Made by a program: the position numbers and the translations under genes. Source: Azospirillum baldaniorum (GTDB lineage: Bacteria > Pseudomonadota > Alphaproteobacteria > Azospirillales > Azospirillaceae). Taken from it: 64,000 nt of DNA. Under the pieces are notes generated by a model that did no database searches, had not been told where the DNA came from, and was given only the letters and a program-made list of their open reading frames with translations. The stretch covers positions 1,272,001 through 1,336,000 of the forward strand of contig NZ_CP022254.1 in NCBI RefSeq assembly GCF_003119195.2, given 5' to 3'. Below, piece by piece: positions 56,869 to 64,000 of the stretch (position 1 is its first letter; every line of letters begins with the position of its first letter).

Positions 56869-57429
56869 TTACTCCACCGAGTCGGGGTCTTCGGCGTCCA
56901 CCACCCGCCGGGCGATGTCGTAGGCGAAGCCGGCGCGGCCCAGCGCCGCCAGATCCTTGTCGCGGAACTCCGCGCGCTTCTCCGGCAGGCGGTAGGGGCC
57001 GAGCCGGCGGCGGCGGGCCAGCGCCAGAGCGGCGGTCAGGTTCAGGTCGCCCTCGACCTCCTCATCCAGCGACTCCAGCGCGCGGTCGGCCTCGTCGCGG
57101 CCGATGCCCTTGGCGGACAGCTTCTCGCGGATGGCGCGGGTCGAGGTGCCGCGGCGGTGCAGGCTGGCGGCGCGCATCTCCGCATAGGCCGTGTCGTTCA
57201 GCAGGCCGCTGCGCAGGTAGCGGGCGATCAGGTCCTCGATCCAGCGCGCCCCCTCCGCCGGGTCGGTGCCGTGGGCCTGGGCGGAGCGGTCGACCTTGCG
57301 CATCAGCACGCGGCGCAGGCTGGCCGAGGAACTGGCGAAGCGCTGGAGATAGTGCAGGGCCGCGTTCTCCAGATACTGGGCGGTGACGAGGCGCGGCGGC
57401 TTGCGGGCCGGCGGCTGGTCGCGGGTCAT
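56869..57429 (-). CDS. recX: RecX family regulatory protein
   Basis: 186-aa helical protein resembling RecX, which binds and modulates RecA filaments. Conserved pieces are LENAALHYLQRFASSSASLRRVLMRKV, ARWIEDLIARYLRSGLLNDTAYAEMRAASLHRRGTSTRAIREKLSAKGIGRDEADRAL and the later ALALARRRRLGPYR. GGGAGA precedes the ATG at 57429. Not linked to recA here. It is divergent from the ABC-2 permease. Confidence 0.85.
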   Translation of the reverse strand: MTRDQPPARKPPRLVTAQYLENAALHYLQRFASSSASLRRVLMRKVDRSAQAHGTDPAEGARWIEDLIARYLRSGLLNDTAYAEMRAASLHRRGTSTRAIREKLSAKGIGRDEADRALESLDEEVEGDLNLTAALALARRRRLGPYRLPEKRAEFRDKDLAALGRAGFAYDIARRVVDAEDPDSVE

Positions 57430-57509
57430 GGCTGTCTCCCGTCCGGGGGCGGTTGCCGGAACGGGCGGCGCGCCCTAAAGTCCGGTCCATTCCTGTGATT
57501 CGTGGTGCG

Positions 57510-58313
57510 ATGACTCATCCTCTCCCTCCCATGCCCCGCCAGGTCGGCGCCGTCAACTGGGTCGGCCTGTGGACCCTCTACGCGCGCGAGGTGCGCCGGT
57601 TCCTGAAGGTGCACCAGCAGACCGTCTGGGCGCCCGTGGTCACCACCCTGCTGTTCTACGCCGTCTTCGCGCTGGCGCTGGGCGGTGCGGTGCGGATGAT
57701 CGGCACGGTGCCCTATCTGGAGTTCCTGGCCCCCGGCCTGATCATGATGGCGATGGCCCAGAACGCCTTCGCCAACACCTCCTCCTCCGTGGTGATCGCC
57801 AAGGTCCAGGGCAACATCGTCGACATCCTGATGCCGCCGATGGCCCCGCTGGAGCTGGTCTTCGGCTTCGTCATGGGCGGCGTGACGCGCGGCCTCATCG
57901 TCGGGCTGGTCACCGGGCTGGCGATCTGGGCCTTCGTCCCGGTGCGCATCGCCCACCCGGAGTTCGTGATCTTCCACGCCCTGATGGCGTCCATGCTGCT
58001 GTCGCTGCTCGGGCTGGTCGGCGGCATCTGGTCGGAGAAGTTCGACAACATCGCGGCGGTGACCAACTTCGTGGTGACGCCGCTGTCCTTCCTGTCCGGC
58101 ACTTTCTATTCGGTGGAGACGCTGCCGCCGGTCTTCTGGTGGATCGCCCATTTCGACCCGTTCTTCTACATGATCGACGGCTTCCGCTACGGCTTCATCG
58201 GGCGGTCGGACGGTACGCTGGGGATCGGGATTCTCGTCATGCTGGCCGTCAACGGCGGCCTGTGGTGGCTGGCCTGGCGCATGCTGAAGACGGGTTACAA
58301 GCTGAAGGCGTAA
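57510..58313 (+). CDS. ABC-2 type transporter permease
   Basis: 267-aa membrane protein with about six helices (PVVTTLLFYAVFALALGG, FLAPGLIMMAMAQNAFANTSSS, VMGGVTRGLIVGLVTGLAIWAFV, ALMASMLLSLLGLVGG and a final LGIGILVMLAVNGGLWWLAW). FANTSSSVVIAKVQGNIVDILMPPMAPLELVFG is the ABC-2/NodJ-YadH motif. The ATPase partner is not in the window next to it, so it would use one encoded elsewhere. The ATG at 57510 was chosen for its family-like start. Substrate unknown, possibly a drug or lipid/polysaccharide. Confidence 0.85.
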   Translation: MTHPLPPMPRQVGAVNWVGLWTLYAREVRRFLKVHQQTVWAPVVTTLLFYAVFALALGGAVRMIGTVPYLEFLAPGLIMMAMAQNAFANTSSSVVIAKVQGNIVDILMPPMAPLELVFGFVMGGVTRGLIVGLVTGLAIWAFVPVRIAHPEFVIFHALMASMLLSLLGLVGGIWSEKFDNIAAVTNFVVTPLSFLSGTFYSVETLPPVFWWIAHFDPFFYMIDGFRYGFIGRSDGTLGIGILVMLAVNGGLWWLAWRMLKTGYKLKA

Positions 58314-58397
58314 ATCCGCCGGAATCCGGCCGAATTCAGCCGGTCGGCGTAGCCAATCCGTTGACAGGCTGAAGTGACATCTTGATATTCGACGGTT

Positions 58398-58423
58398 CCC
58401 GGCGGGCGAGGGTGCCCGCCGGG
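58398..58423 (+). terminator. Strong hairpin in the argD leader (terminator or attenuator)
   Basis: Perfect 10-bp arms CCCGGCGGGC and GCCCGCCGGG with a 6-nt loop, followed by CTTTCCTCATTT, then the argD Shine-Dalgarno 12 bp later. It could terminate the ABC-2 permease transcript or attenuate argD. Confidence 0.5.
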
Positions 58424-58448
58424 CTTTCCTCATTTGGAGGCTTTCGCT

Positions 58449-59618
58449 GTGATTCCGGTCGTCATGCCCACATATGCCCGCGCCGACATCGTGTTCGAGC
58501 GCGGCGAAGGTCCGTATCTGTACGCGACCGACGGGCGACGATTCCTCGACTTCGCCGCCGGTGTGGCGGTGAACGTCCTCGGCCACGCGAATCCCTATCT
58601 GGTCGAGGCGCTGACCGCCCAGGCCCACAAGCTCTGGCACACCTCCAACCTGTTCCGGGTCGCCGGTCAGGAGAGCCTCGCCAAGCGGCTGACCGAGGCC
58701 ACCTTCGCCGACACCGTGTTCTTCACGAACTCGGGCGCCGAGGCGTGGGAGTGCGGCGCCAAGCTGATCCGCAAGTACCATTACGAGAAGGGCGACAAGG
58801 CCCGCACCCGCATCATCACCTTCGAGCAGGCCTTCCACGGCCGCACGCTGGCCGCGGTGTCGGCGGCGCAGCAGGAGAAGCTGATCAAGGGCTTCGGCCC
58901 GCTGCTCGACGGCTTCGACCTCGTGCCCTTCGGCGACCTGGAGGCGGTGCGCAACGCCGTGACCGACGAGACCGCCGGCATCTGCCTGGAGCCGATCCAG
59001 GGCGAGGGCGGCATCCGCGCCGGCTCGGTGGAGTTCCTGCGCGGCCTGCGGGAAATCTGCGACGAGCACGGGCTGCTGCTGTTCCTGGACGAGATCCAAT
59101 GCGGCATGGGCCGCACCGGCAAGCTGTTCGCCCATGAATGGGCCGGCATCACGCCGGACGTCATGGCGGTGGCCAAGGGCATCGGCGGCGGCTTCCCGCT
59201 GGGCGCTTGCCTCGCCACGGAAAAGGCGGCGTCGGGCATGACCGCCGGCACCCACGGCTCGACCTACGGCGGCAACCCGTTGGCCACCGCGGTCGGCAAC
59301 GCCGTGCTGGACAAGGTGCTGGAGCCCGGCTTCCTCGACCATGTGCAGCGCATCGGCGGCCTGCTCCAGGACCGGCTGGCCGGGCTGGTGGCCGAGAATC
59401 CGGCGGTCTTCAAGGGCGTGCGCGGCAAGGGGCTGATGCTCGGCCTCGCCTGCGGCCCGGCGGTCGGCGACGTGGTGGTGGCGCTGCGCGCCAACGGCCT
59501 GCTGTCCGTTCCGGCCGGCGACAACGTGGTCCGGCTGCTGCCGCCGCTGAACATCGGCGAAGCCGAGGTGGAGGAGGCCGTGGCCATCCTCGCCAAGACC
59601 GCCAAGGAGCTGGTGTGA
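58449..59618 (+). CDS. argD: Acetylornithine/succinyldiaminopimelate aminotransferase
   Basis: 389-aa PLP-dependent class III aminotransferase for arginine synthesis (N-acetylornithine from its semialdehyde); it may also act in lysine synthesis. FFTNSGAEAWECGAKLIRK, FEQAFHGRTLAAVSAA and the Schiff-base Lys in DVMAVAKGIGGGFPLGACLA are clear. GVAVNVLGHANP and STYGGNPLATAVGNAVLD complete the family set. The start is GTG at 58449: GGAGG at 58436-58440 is 8 bp upstream, while the ATG at 58464 has no Shine-Dalgarno. argF follows with a 1-bp overlap. Confidence 0.95.
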   Translation: MIPVVMPTYARADIVFERGEGPYLYATDGRRFLDFAAGVAVNVLGHANPYLVEALTAQAHKLWHTSNLFRVAGQESLAKRLTEATFADTVFFTNSGAEAWECGAKLIRKYHYEKGDKARTRIITFEQAFHGRTLAAVSAAQQEKLIKGFGPLLDGFDLVPFGDLEAVRNAVTDETAGICLEPIQGEGGIRAGSVEFLRGLREICDEHGLLLFLDEIQCGMGRTGKLFAHEWAGITPDVMAVAKGIGGGFPLGACLATEKAASGMTAGTHGSTYGGNPLATAVGNAVLDKVLEPGFLDHVQRIGGLLQDRLAGLVAENPAVFKGVRGKGLMLGLACGPAVGDVVVALRANGLLSVPAGDNVVRLLPPLNIGEAEVEEAVAILAKTAKELV

Positions 59619-60532
59619 TGTCCGCCGTTCGTCATTTCCTCGACATCGACCGGCTGGACAAGGCGACCCTGCGCCAGATCCTCGCCATGGCCGCGACCAT
59701 CAAGAAGGACATCCCGGCCTACCGCTCGCTGTTCGCGGGCCGCACGCTGGCGATGATCTTCGAGAAGCCGTCGACCCGCACCCGCGTCTCCTTCGAGGTG
59801 GGCATGCGCCAGCTCGGCGGCGACGTGGTGGTGCTGAAGCCCGACGACATGCAGCTCGGCCGCGGCGAGACCATCGGCGACACCGCCCGCGTGCTGTCCC
59901 GCTACGTGGACGCGGTGATGGTCCGCACCATGGGCGAGGAGCGCGTGCACGAACTGGCCGAGTTCGCCTCGGTGCCGATCATCAACGGCCTGACCGACCA
60001 GTCGCACCCCTGCCAGATCATGGCCGACGTGATGACCTTCGAGGAGCATCGCGGCCCCATCGAAGGGCGCACGGTGGCCTGGATCGGCGACGTCAACAAC
60101 GTGGCGGTGAGCTGGGTCCATGTGGCGGTGCGCCTCGGCGTGGAAATCCGCCTCGGCTGCCCGGAGATCTACGGCCCGGCACCGGAACTGCTCGACTGGG
60201 TCAAGCGCGAGGGCGGGCGGATCACCGTCACCACCTCGCCGGAGGAGGCCGTGCGCGGCGCCGACTGCGTGGTCACCGACGCCTGGGCCTCGATGCACAA
60301 CACCGACGTGGACGAGCGGGCGGCGGTCCTGGGTCCCTATCAGGTCAACGAGGCGCTGATGGCCCTGGCCGCCCCCGACGCCCTGTTCATGCACTGCCTG
60401 CCCGCCCACCGCGGGGAGGAAGTGACCGACGGGGTGATCGACGGCCGCCACTCAGTTGTCTGGGACGAGGCGGAAAATCGCCTGCACGCCCAGAAGGCCA
60501 TACTGGCATGGTGCCTCGGCGCCACTATTTAA
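59618..60532 (+). CDS. argF: Ornithine carbamoyltransferase
   Basis: 304-aa enzyme making citrulline from ornithine and carbamoyl phosphate. The carbamoyl-phosphate loop is EKPSTRTRVSFEVGMRQLGG near residue 50. DQSHPCQIMADVMT and the ornithine loop MHCLPAHRGEEVTD, with HSVVWDEAENRLHAQKAIL, are intact. The ATG overlaps the argD stop by 1 bp (TGATG), so the two are coupled. The argD-argF-hslO order is conserved in Alphaproteobacteria. Confidence 0.97.
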   Translation: MSAVRHFLDIDRLDKATLRQILAMAATIKKDIPAYRSLFAGRTLAMIFEKPSTRTRVSFEVGMRQLGGDVVVLKPDDMQLGRGETIGDTARVLSRYVDAVMVRTMGEERVHELAEFASVPIINGLTDQSHPCQIMADVMTFEEHRGPIEGRTVAWIGDVNNVAVSWVHVAVRLGVEIRLGCPEIYGPAPELLDWVKREGGRITVTTSPEEAVRGADCVVTDAWASMHNTDVDERAAVLGPYQVNEALMALAAPDALFMHCLPAHRGEEVTDGVIDGRHSVVWDEAENRLHAQKAILAWCLGATI

Positions 60533-60566
60533 GAGCACTTGGGGCTAAGAGCCCTTGGAATTGGAG

Positions 60567-60620
60567 CCATGGCCCGGCGCCGCCCCCCGCGATGAGCGGG
60601 ATGGCGGCGCCGGGCCATGG
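60567..60620 (+). repeat. Perfect 18-bp inverted repeat between argF and hslO
   Basis: Arms CCATGGCCCGGCGCCGCC (60567-60584) and its exact complement (60603-60620), with an inner CCCGC/GCGGG stem, so the element is almost a continuous 23-bp stem with a 5-nt loop. No U-tract follows. It may be an argF transcript end, or a structured hslO leader, since hslO begins 23 bp later. Confidence 0.75.
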
Positions 60621-60643
60621 CCTGTCGTAACTTCGAGGACATC

Positions 60644-61591
60644 ATGGACGATCCTTCCGTCCAACCGATCACCGACGATCTCGTTCTGCCTTTCCAGATC
60701 GAGGCGTCGCGCCTGCGCGGCCGCATGGTGAAGCTGGGCCCCGCGCTGGACGAAATCCTGACCCGCCACGCCTATCCGGAGCCGGTCGCCCGCTTCCTGG
60801 CCGAGACAATGACGCTCGCCATGCTGCTGTCCAGCATGCTGAAGTACGACGGCATCTTCACGCTCCAGACCAAGGGCGACGGGCCGGTCCGGCTGATGGT
60901 GGCGGACATCACCTCGGTCGGCGACATCCGCGCCTACGCCCAGTTCGACGAAGAGGCGCTGGCCAAGGCCGCCGACGACGTGGCGATCGCTCCGGCGCCG
61001 GCCCTGCTCGGCAAGGGCCACATCGCCTTCACCGTGGACCAGGGGCCGAACACCGAGCGCTACCAGGGCATCGTCGAGCTGTACGGCAAGACGCTGGCCG
61101 ACTGCGTGCAGCACTATTTCCGCCAGTCGGAGCAGATCGACACCGGCCTGACCGTGTCGGTGGACCAGGAAACCCTGCCGGACGGCAGCAAGGGTGCCTG
61201 GCGGGCCGGCGGCATCATGATCCAGCGCCTGCCGCAGGACGCCACGGAGAAGGTGCTCGGCTCCGGCGACGAGGACGCGTGGCGCCGCGCCATGGTCCTG
61301 CTGTCCAGCACCACCGGCGACGAGCTTCTCGACCCCGATCTGGCGGCCCGCGACCTGCTGTTCCGCCTGTTCCACGAGGACGGCGTGCGGGTGTGGCAGC
61401 CCAAGGCCCTGCGCTTCGGCTGCCGCTGCTCGCGCGAGCGGGTGTCGGACATGCTGTCCAGCCTGCCGCGGGACGAGGTGCAGAGCCTGAAGATCGACGA
61501 CGGGCGAGTCGAGGTGGTCTGCCAGTTCTGCTCCACCGCCTACCACTTCGACGACGCGGACCTCGACCGGGTCTACGGGACGGCGAAGTAG
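60644..61591 (+). CDS. hslO: Redox-regulated chaperone Hsp33
   Basis: 315-aa holdase activated by disulfide formation. The N-terminal domain has VKLGPALDEILTRHAYPEPVARFLAETMTLAMLLSSMLKYDG. The zinc-binding redox switch is CRCSRERVSDML and, near the end, VVCQFCSTAYHF, i.e. CxC and CxxC. ATG at 60644 has a GAGGA 4 bp upstream; the upstream in-frame start is less likely. It is the third gene of the argD-argF-hslO block, with a terminator after it. Confidence 0.95.
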   Translation: MDDPSVQPITDDLVLPFQIEASRLRGRMVKLGPALDEILTRHAYPEPVARFLAETMTLAMLLSSMLKYDGIFTLQTKGDGPVRLMVADITSVGDIRAYAQFDEEALAKAADDVAIAPAPALLGKGHIAFTVDQGPNTERYQGIVELYGKTLADCVQHYFRQSEQIDTGLTVSVDQETLPDGSKGAWRAGGIMIQRLPQDATEKVLGSGDEDAWRRAMVLLSSTTGDELLDPDLAARDLLFRLFHEDGVRVWQPKALRFGCRCSRERVSDMLSSLPRDEVQSLKIDDGRVEVVCQFCSTAYHFDDADLDRVYGTAK

Positions 61592-61618
61592 GGGGCTCCA
61601 GGTTCCGGATGCGCTTGG

Positions 61619-61652
61619 GAAACGGCGCGGCTATAGTGCCGCGCCGTTTTTC
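61619..61652 (+). terminator. Rho-independent terminator of hslO
   Basis: AACGGCGCGGC / GCCGCGCCGTT stem (61621-61631 with 61638-61648), 6-nt loop and TTTTT-like run (TTTTTCC). It sits about 30 bp after the hslO stop and before the lipoprotein gene. Confidence 0.85.
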
Positions 61653-61670
61653 CGTCTCACCGGAGCGATC

Positions 61671-62258
61671 ATGCCCACCCGCCGTTTGGTTCTCGCCGCC
61701 GCTCTCGCCACCGTGGCCCTGACGGCCTGCCAGAGCACGCCGCCGCGTCCGGCGGCCCGGCCCATCGACTATTCCAACTTCGGCCCGATCGTCCTGAACG
61801 CGGGCGGCGTCGACGTGGTGGACGCCCACCGGCCGGCCGGCACCGCCGTCGACCAGCGCATCCCCCTGCCGCCCGCCGAGGCGGTGCGTCGCTGGGCCAA
61901 CGAGCGGCTCCAGGCCGCGGGCGGGCCGGGCCGCGTCCGCGTCACCATCCGCGACGCCAGCATCGTCGAGGTCCAGCTTCCCAAGACCGGCGGGGTGAAG
62001 GGCTATTTCACCAACGATCAGGCCCAGCGCTACGACGGCCGGATCGAGGTCGAGATCGGCGGCGATCTGCCCGGCGAGACGACCTTCCGCGGCATGACCA
62101 AGGCGACGGTGACCCAGTCGACCACGGTGCCGGAAAACATCTCGCTGGCCGACCGCGAGGCGACGCTGCAGGACCTCGTCCGCCGCATGATGGACGACCT
62201 GAACGCCCGGCTGGACGCCGGCATCCGCAAGGACTTGGCGCCGATGGTGCGGCGGTAG
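61671..62258 (+). CDS. Hypothetical lipoprotein
   Basis: 195-aa lipoprotein with lipobox LTAC at residues 17-20 after RRLVLAAALATVALTACQ. The mature part is mixed alpha/beta with GPIVLNAGGVDVVDAHRP, WANERLQAAGGPGRVRVTIRDASIVEVQLP and a late helical DREATLQDLVRRMMDDLNARLDAGI. I recall alphaproteobacterial annotations of this kind as hypothetical only, so no function is proposed. GGAG precedes the ATG. It is convergent with ahcY across repeat copy 4. Confidence 0.7.
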   Translation: MPTRRLVLAAALATVALTACQSTPPRPAARPIDYSNFGPIVLNAGGVDVVDAHRPAGTAVDQRIPLPPAEAVRRWANERLQAAGGPGRVRVTIRDASIVEVQLPKTGGVKGYFTNDQAQRYDGRIEVEIGGDLPGETTFRGMTKATVTQSTTVPENISLADREATLQDLVRRMMDDLNARLDAGIRKDLAPMVRR

Positions 62259-62279
62259 GGTTTGGCGGCAGGGGAGGTC

Positions 62280-62393
62280 TTGCCCCCTCCCTAGCCCTCC
62301 CCCGCTTTCGCAGGGGAGGGGATTATCCTCCCTCTCCTGCGAAGCGGGGGAGGGAAGGGGCCCACGGCAAAGCCGTGGGAAGGGTGGGGGCAA
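62280..62393. repeat. Palindromic intergenic repeat, copy 4
   Basis: TTGCCCCCTCCC at 62280-62291 and GGGTGGGGGCAA at 62382-62393, the left end with one base changed from the other copies. The internal hairpins carry CTTTCGCAG in place of CTGCGCAG, and an extra CCACGGCAAAGCCGTGG hairpin is present on the right. It lies between convergent lipoprotein and ahcY stops. Confidence 0.9.
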
Positions 62394-62412
62394 CAGCGCA
62401 TTCCAAACGCAA

Positions 62413-62440
62413 AAAGGGCCGCCCCGTGGGGCGGCCCTTT
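62413..62440 (-). terminator. Rho-independent terminator of ahcY
   Basis: AAAGGGCCGCCCC / GGGGCGGCCCTTT stem with a 2-nt GT turn; on the minus strand it is followed by a T run (CCCTTTTTGCG). It is about 40 bp past the ahcY stop. Confidence 0.85.
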
Positions 62441-62479
62441 CCGTTCCGATCCGTTTGGATCCGGTCCACTTTGGCCCGC

Positions 62480-63799
62480 TTAGTAGCGGTAGTGGTCCGG
62501 CTTGAACGGGCCCTCGACCTTCACGCCGATGTACTCGGCCTGCTTGGCGGAGAGCGTGGTCAGCTTGGCGCCGATCTTGTCCAGATGCAGGCGGGCGACC
62601 TTCTCGTCCAGGTGCTTCGGCAGGACGTAGACCTTGTTCTCGTAGCTGGCGGCGTTGGTCCACAGCTCGATCTGGGCCAGCACCTGGTTGGTGAAGCTGG
62701 CGCTCATCACGAAGCTCGGGTGGCCGGTGGCGCAGCCCAGGTTCACCAGGCGGCCCTGGGCCAGGACGATCAGGCGCTTGCCGTCGGGGAAGACGACCTC
62801 GTCAACCTGCGGCTTGACCTCTTCCCACTTGTAGTTGCGCAGAGCCTCGATCTGGATCTCGCTGTCGAAGTGGCCGATGTTGCAGACGATGGCGCGGTCC
62901 TTCATCTGGCGCATGTGGTCCAGCGTGATGACGTCGACGTTGCCGGTCGCGGTGACGAAGATGTCGCCCTGCGGGGCGGCCTCGTCCATCGTGACGACCT
63001 GATAGCCTTCCATGGCGGCCTGGAGCGCGGTGATCGGGTCGATCTCCGTCACCAGGACGCGCGCTCCCTGCGAGCGCAGCGAGGCGGCCGAGCCCTTGCC
63101 CACGTCGCCGTAGCCGGCGACCACGGCGACCTTGCCGGCCACCATCACGTCGGTGGCGCGCTTGATGCCGTCGACCAGCGACTCGCGGCAGCCGTAGAGG
63201 TTGTCGAACTTCGACTTGGTGACGCTGTCGTTCACGTTGATGGCCGGAACCTTCAGCGTGCCCTTCTTCATCATCTCATAGAGACGGTGGACGCCGGTGG
63301 TCGTCTCCTCCGACAGGCCGCGGACCTCGGCCAGCATCTCCGGATACTTGTCGTGCATGATCTGGGTGACGTCGCCGCCGTCGTCCAGGATCATGTTCGG
63401 GGTCCAGCCGGCATACTCACCGGTGGCCGGACCGCGCAGCGTCTGCTCGATGCACCACCAGAACTCCTCCTCCGTCTCGCCCTTCCAGGCGAAGACCGGG
63501 ATGCCGGCGGCGGCGATGGCGGCGGCGGCCTGGTCCTGGGTCGAGAAGATGTTGCAGGACGACCAGCGGACGGTCGCGCCGAGAGCGGTCAGCGTCTCGA
63601 TCAGCACGGCGGTCTGGATGGTCATGTGCAGGCAGCCGACGATGCGGGCGCCGGCCAGCGGCTTGGACTCGCCGAACTCCGCGCGCAGCGCCATCAGGCC
63701 GGGCATCTCGGTCTCGGCGATGGTGATTTCCTTGCGGCCCCACTCGGCGAGGCTGATGTCCTTGACCTTGAAGTCGGTGAAGTTGGCGGGCGCGGCCAT
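62480..63799 (-). CDS. ahcY: S-adenosylhomocysteine hydrolase
   Basis: 439-aa NAD-dependent AdoHcy hydrolase that clears the product of methylation and regenerates homocysteine. LHMTIQTAVLIETLTALGA, WSSCNIFSTQDQAAAAIA and the NAD-binding GYGDVGKGSAASLRSQGARVLVTEIDPI are diagnostic. NDSVTKSKFDNLYGCRESLVDGIKRATDVMVAGK precedes it, and the C-terminus ends GPFKPDHYRY (conserved Lys/Tyr). ATG at 63799 has AGGAG upstream. An 18-bp palindrome lies 105 bp upstream. Confidence 0.97.
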   Translation of the reverse strand: MAAPANFTDFKVKDISLAEWGRKEITIAETEMPGLMALRAEFGESKPLAGARIVGCLHMTIQTAVLIETLTALGATVRWSSCNIFSTQDQAAAAIAAAGIPVFAWKGETEEEFWWCIEQTLRGPATGEYAGWTPNMILDDGGDVTQIMHDKYPEMLAEVRGLSEETTTGVHRLYEMMKKGTLKVPAINVNDSVTKSKFDNLYGCRESLVDGIKRATDVMVAGKVAVVAGYGDVGKGSAASLRSQGARVLVTEIDPITALQAAMEGYQVVTMDEAAPQGDIFVTATGNVDVITLDHMRQMKDRAIVCNIGHFDSEIQIEALRNYKWEEVKPQVDEVVFPDGKRLIVLAQGRLVNLGCATGHPSFVMSASFTNQVLAQIELWTNAASYENKVYVLPKHLDEKVARLHLDKIGAKLTTLSAKQAEYIGVKVEGPFKPDHYRY

Positions 63800-63903
63800 C
63801 GGGGGGTCTCCTGGGCGGCTGTTTGCGGGACAGCAATGGTTCGGGGCGGGCGCACCGGCCCGCTTGTGGGGCTGGTGTAGCAGCGCCATCCGGCCCCCGC
63901 AAG

Positions 63904-63921
63904 CATAAAGATATCTTTATG
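63904..63921. promoter_or_regulatory. Perfect 18-bp palindrome, putative operator of ahcY
   Basis: CATAAAGATATCTTTATG is an exact palindrome in an otherwise GC-rich region, 105 bp before ahcY. It resembles the palindromic sites I remember for the ArsR-family SahR-type regulators of methionine-cycle genes in Alphaproteobacteria. It may also include promoter elements, since it is AT-rich. Confidence 0.6.
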
Positions 63922-64000
63922 TTTGTGGGATCGACCATTCGGCGGCGTCCGCTTCGCCCCGGCGGACCTTTTTCCCGGAGGCCGGCGTTCCCATAACCGG

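Noticed and set aside
63800..63903. SAH or SAM riboswitch in the ahcY leader
   Set aside because: I could not find the conserved core of SAH, SAM-II or SAM/SAH riboswitches; the palindrome upstream is a better regulatory candidate.

Overview
The window is 64 kb of GC-rich chromosome from an alphaproteobacterium, almost certainly Azospirillum and close to A. brasilense. The best marker is the glutamate synthase pair at 9956-16071. Its large subunit is 1515 aa, with the 36-residue propeptide and Cys37 known for the A. brasilense enzyme, and its 482-aa small subunit reads almost identically to the A. brasilense sequence as I remember it (no search was run). The LptC-LptA-LptB-RpoN-HPF-PtsN block, the FzlA homologue and the ArgD-ArgF-Hsp33 block are also typical of Alphaproteobacteria. 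No insertion sequence, prophage, CRISPR array or rRNA operon was seen. Most of the window is core genome, broken by small accessory patches.

Layout. 1-3.8 kb: the 3' end of a tight operon with a LuxC-like acyl-CoA reductase fragment, an ABC importer (ATPase, permease, binding protein) and an SDR oxidoreductase. 3.9-9.8 kb: a DUF6494 protein, a PepSY/response regulator/histidine kinase unit, a ChrA chromate transporter, a small unknown, FzlA and a GNAT acetyltransferase. 9.9-16.1 kb: gltD-gltB on the minus strand. 16.4-19.7 kb: UppP, an MFS transporter and an NDUFA9-like reductase. 19.9-27.3 kb: tRNA-Leu(CAG), an RNase D-like exonuclease, then the lipopolysaccharide (LPS)-transport and nitrogen-PTS block kdsD-lptC-lptA-lptB-rpoN-hpf-ptsN. 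27.4-44.8 kb: ubiG, divergent from lysC, nitronate monooxygenase, ptsP, a RodZ-like protein, ispG, hemA-like, prfA, a DUF559 nuclease with a palindromic repeat, prmC, DUF4167, MOSC, Nudix and clpB. 44.8-53.2 kb: TrhA, a PhyH-like oxygenase, AzlCD, an SH3 lipoprotein, a chemoreceptor, an Atm1-type ABC exporter and heme oxygenase. 53.3-63.8 kb: MeaB, a phasin, L28, an outer-membrane-like protein, RecX, an ABC-2 permease, argD-argF, hslO, a lipoprotein and ahcY.

How the genes fit together. Nitrogen control recurs: rpoN, the regulatory PTS proteins EIIA-Ntr (ptsN) and EI-Ntr (ptsP), and glutamate synthase. Envelope biogenesis is the second theme: A5P isomerase, LptABC, UppP and RodZ-like. Translation and quality control form the third: RF1 and its methylase PrmC, HPF, ClpB, Hsp33 and L28.

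The most unusual features are: (i) a family of about 90-122 bp palindromic repeats with TTGCCCCCACCC-type ends, three copies between convergent genes and the fourth beside a DUF559 nuclease gene that splits prfA from prmC; (ii) a glutamyl-tRNA-reductase-like protein, unexpected in Alphaproteobacteria, with altered signature motifs; (iii) the LuxC/ABC/SDR operon; and (iv) a perfect 18-bp palindrome upstream of ahcY that looks like a methionine-cycle operator.
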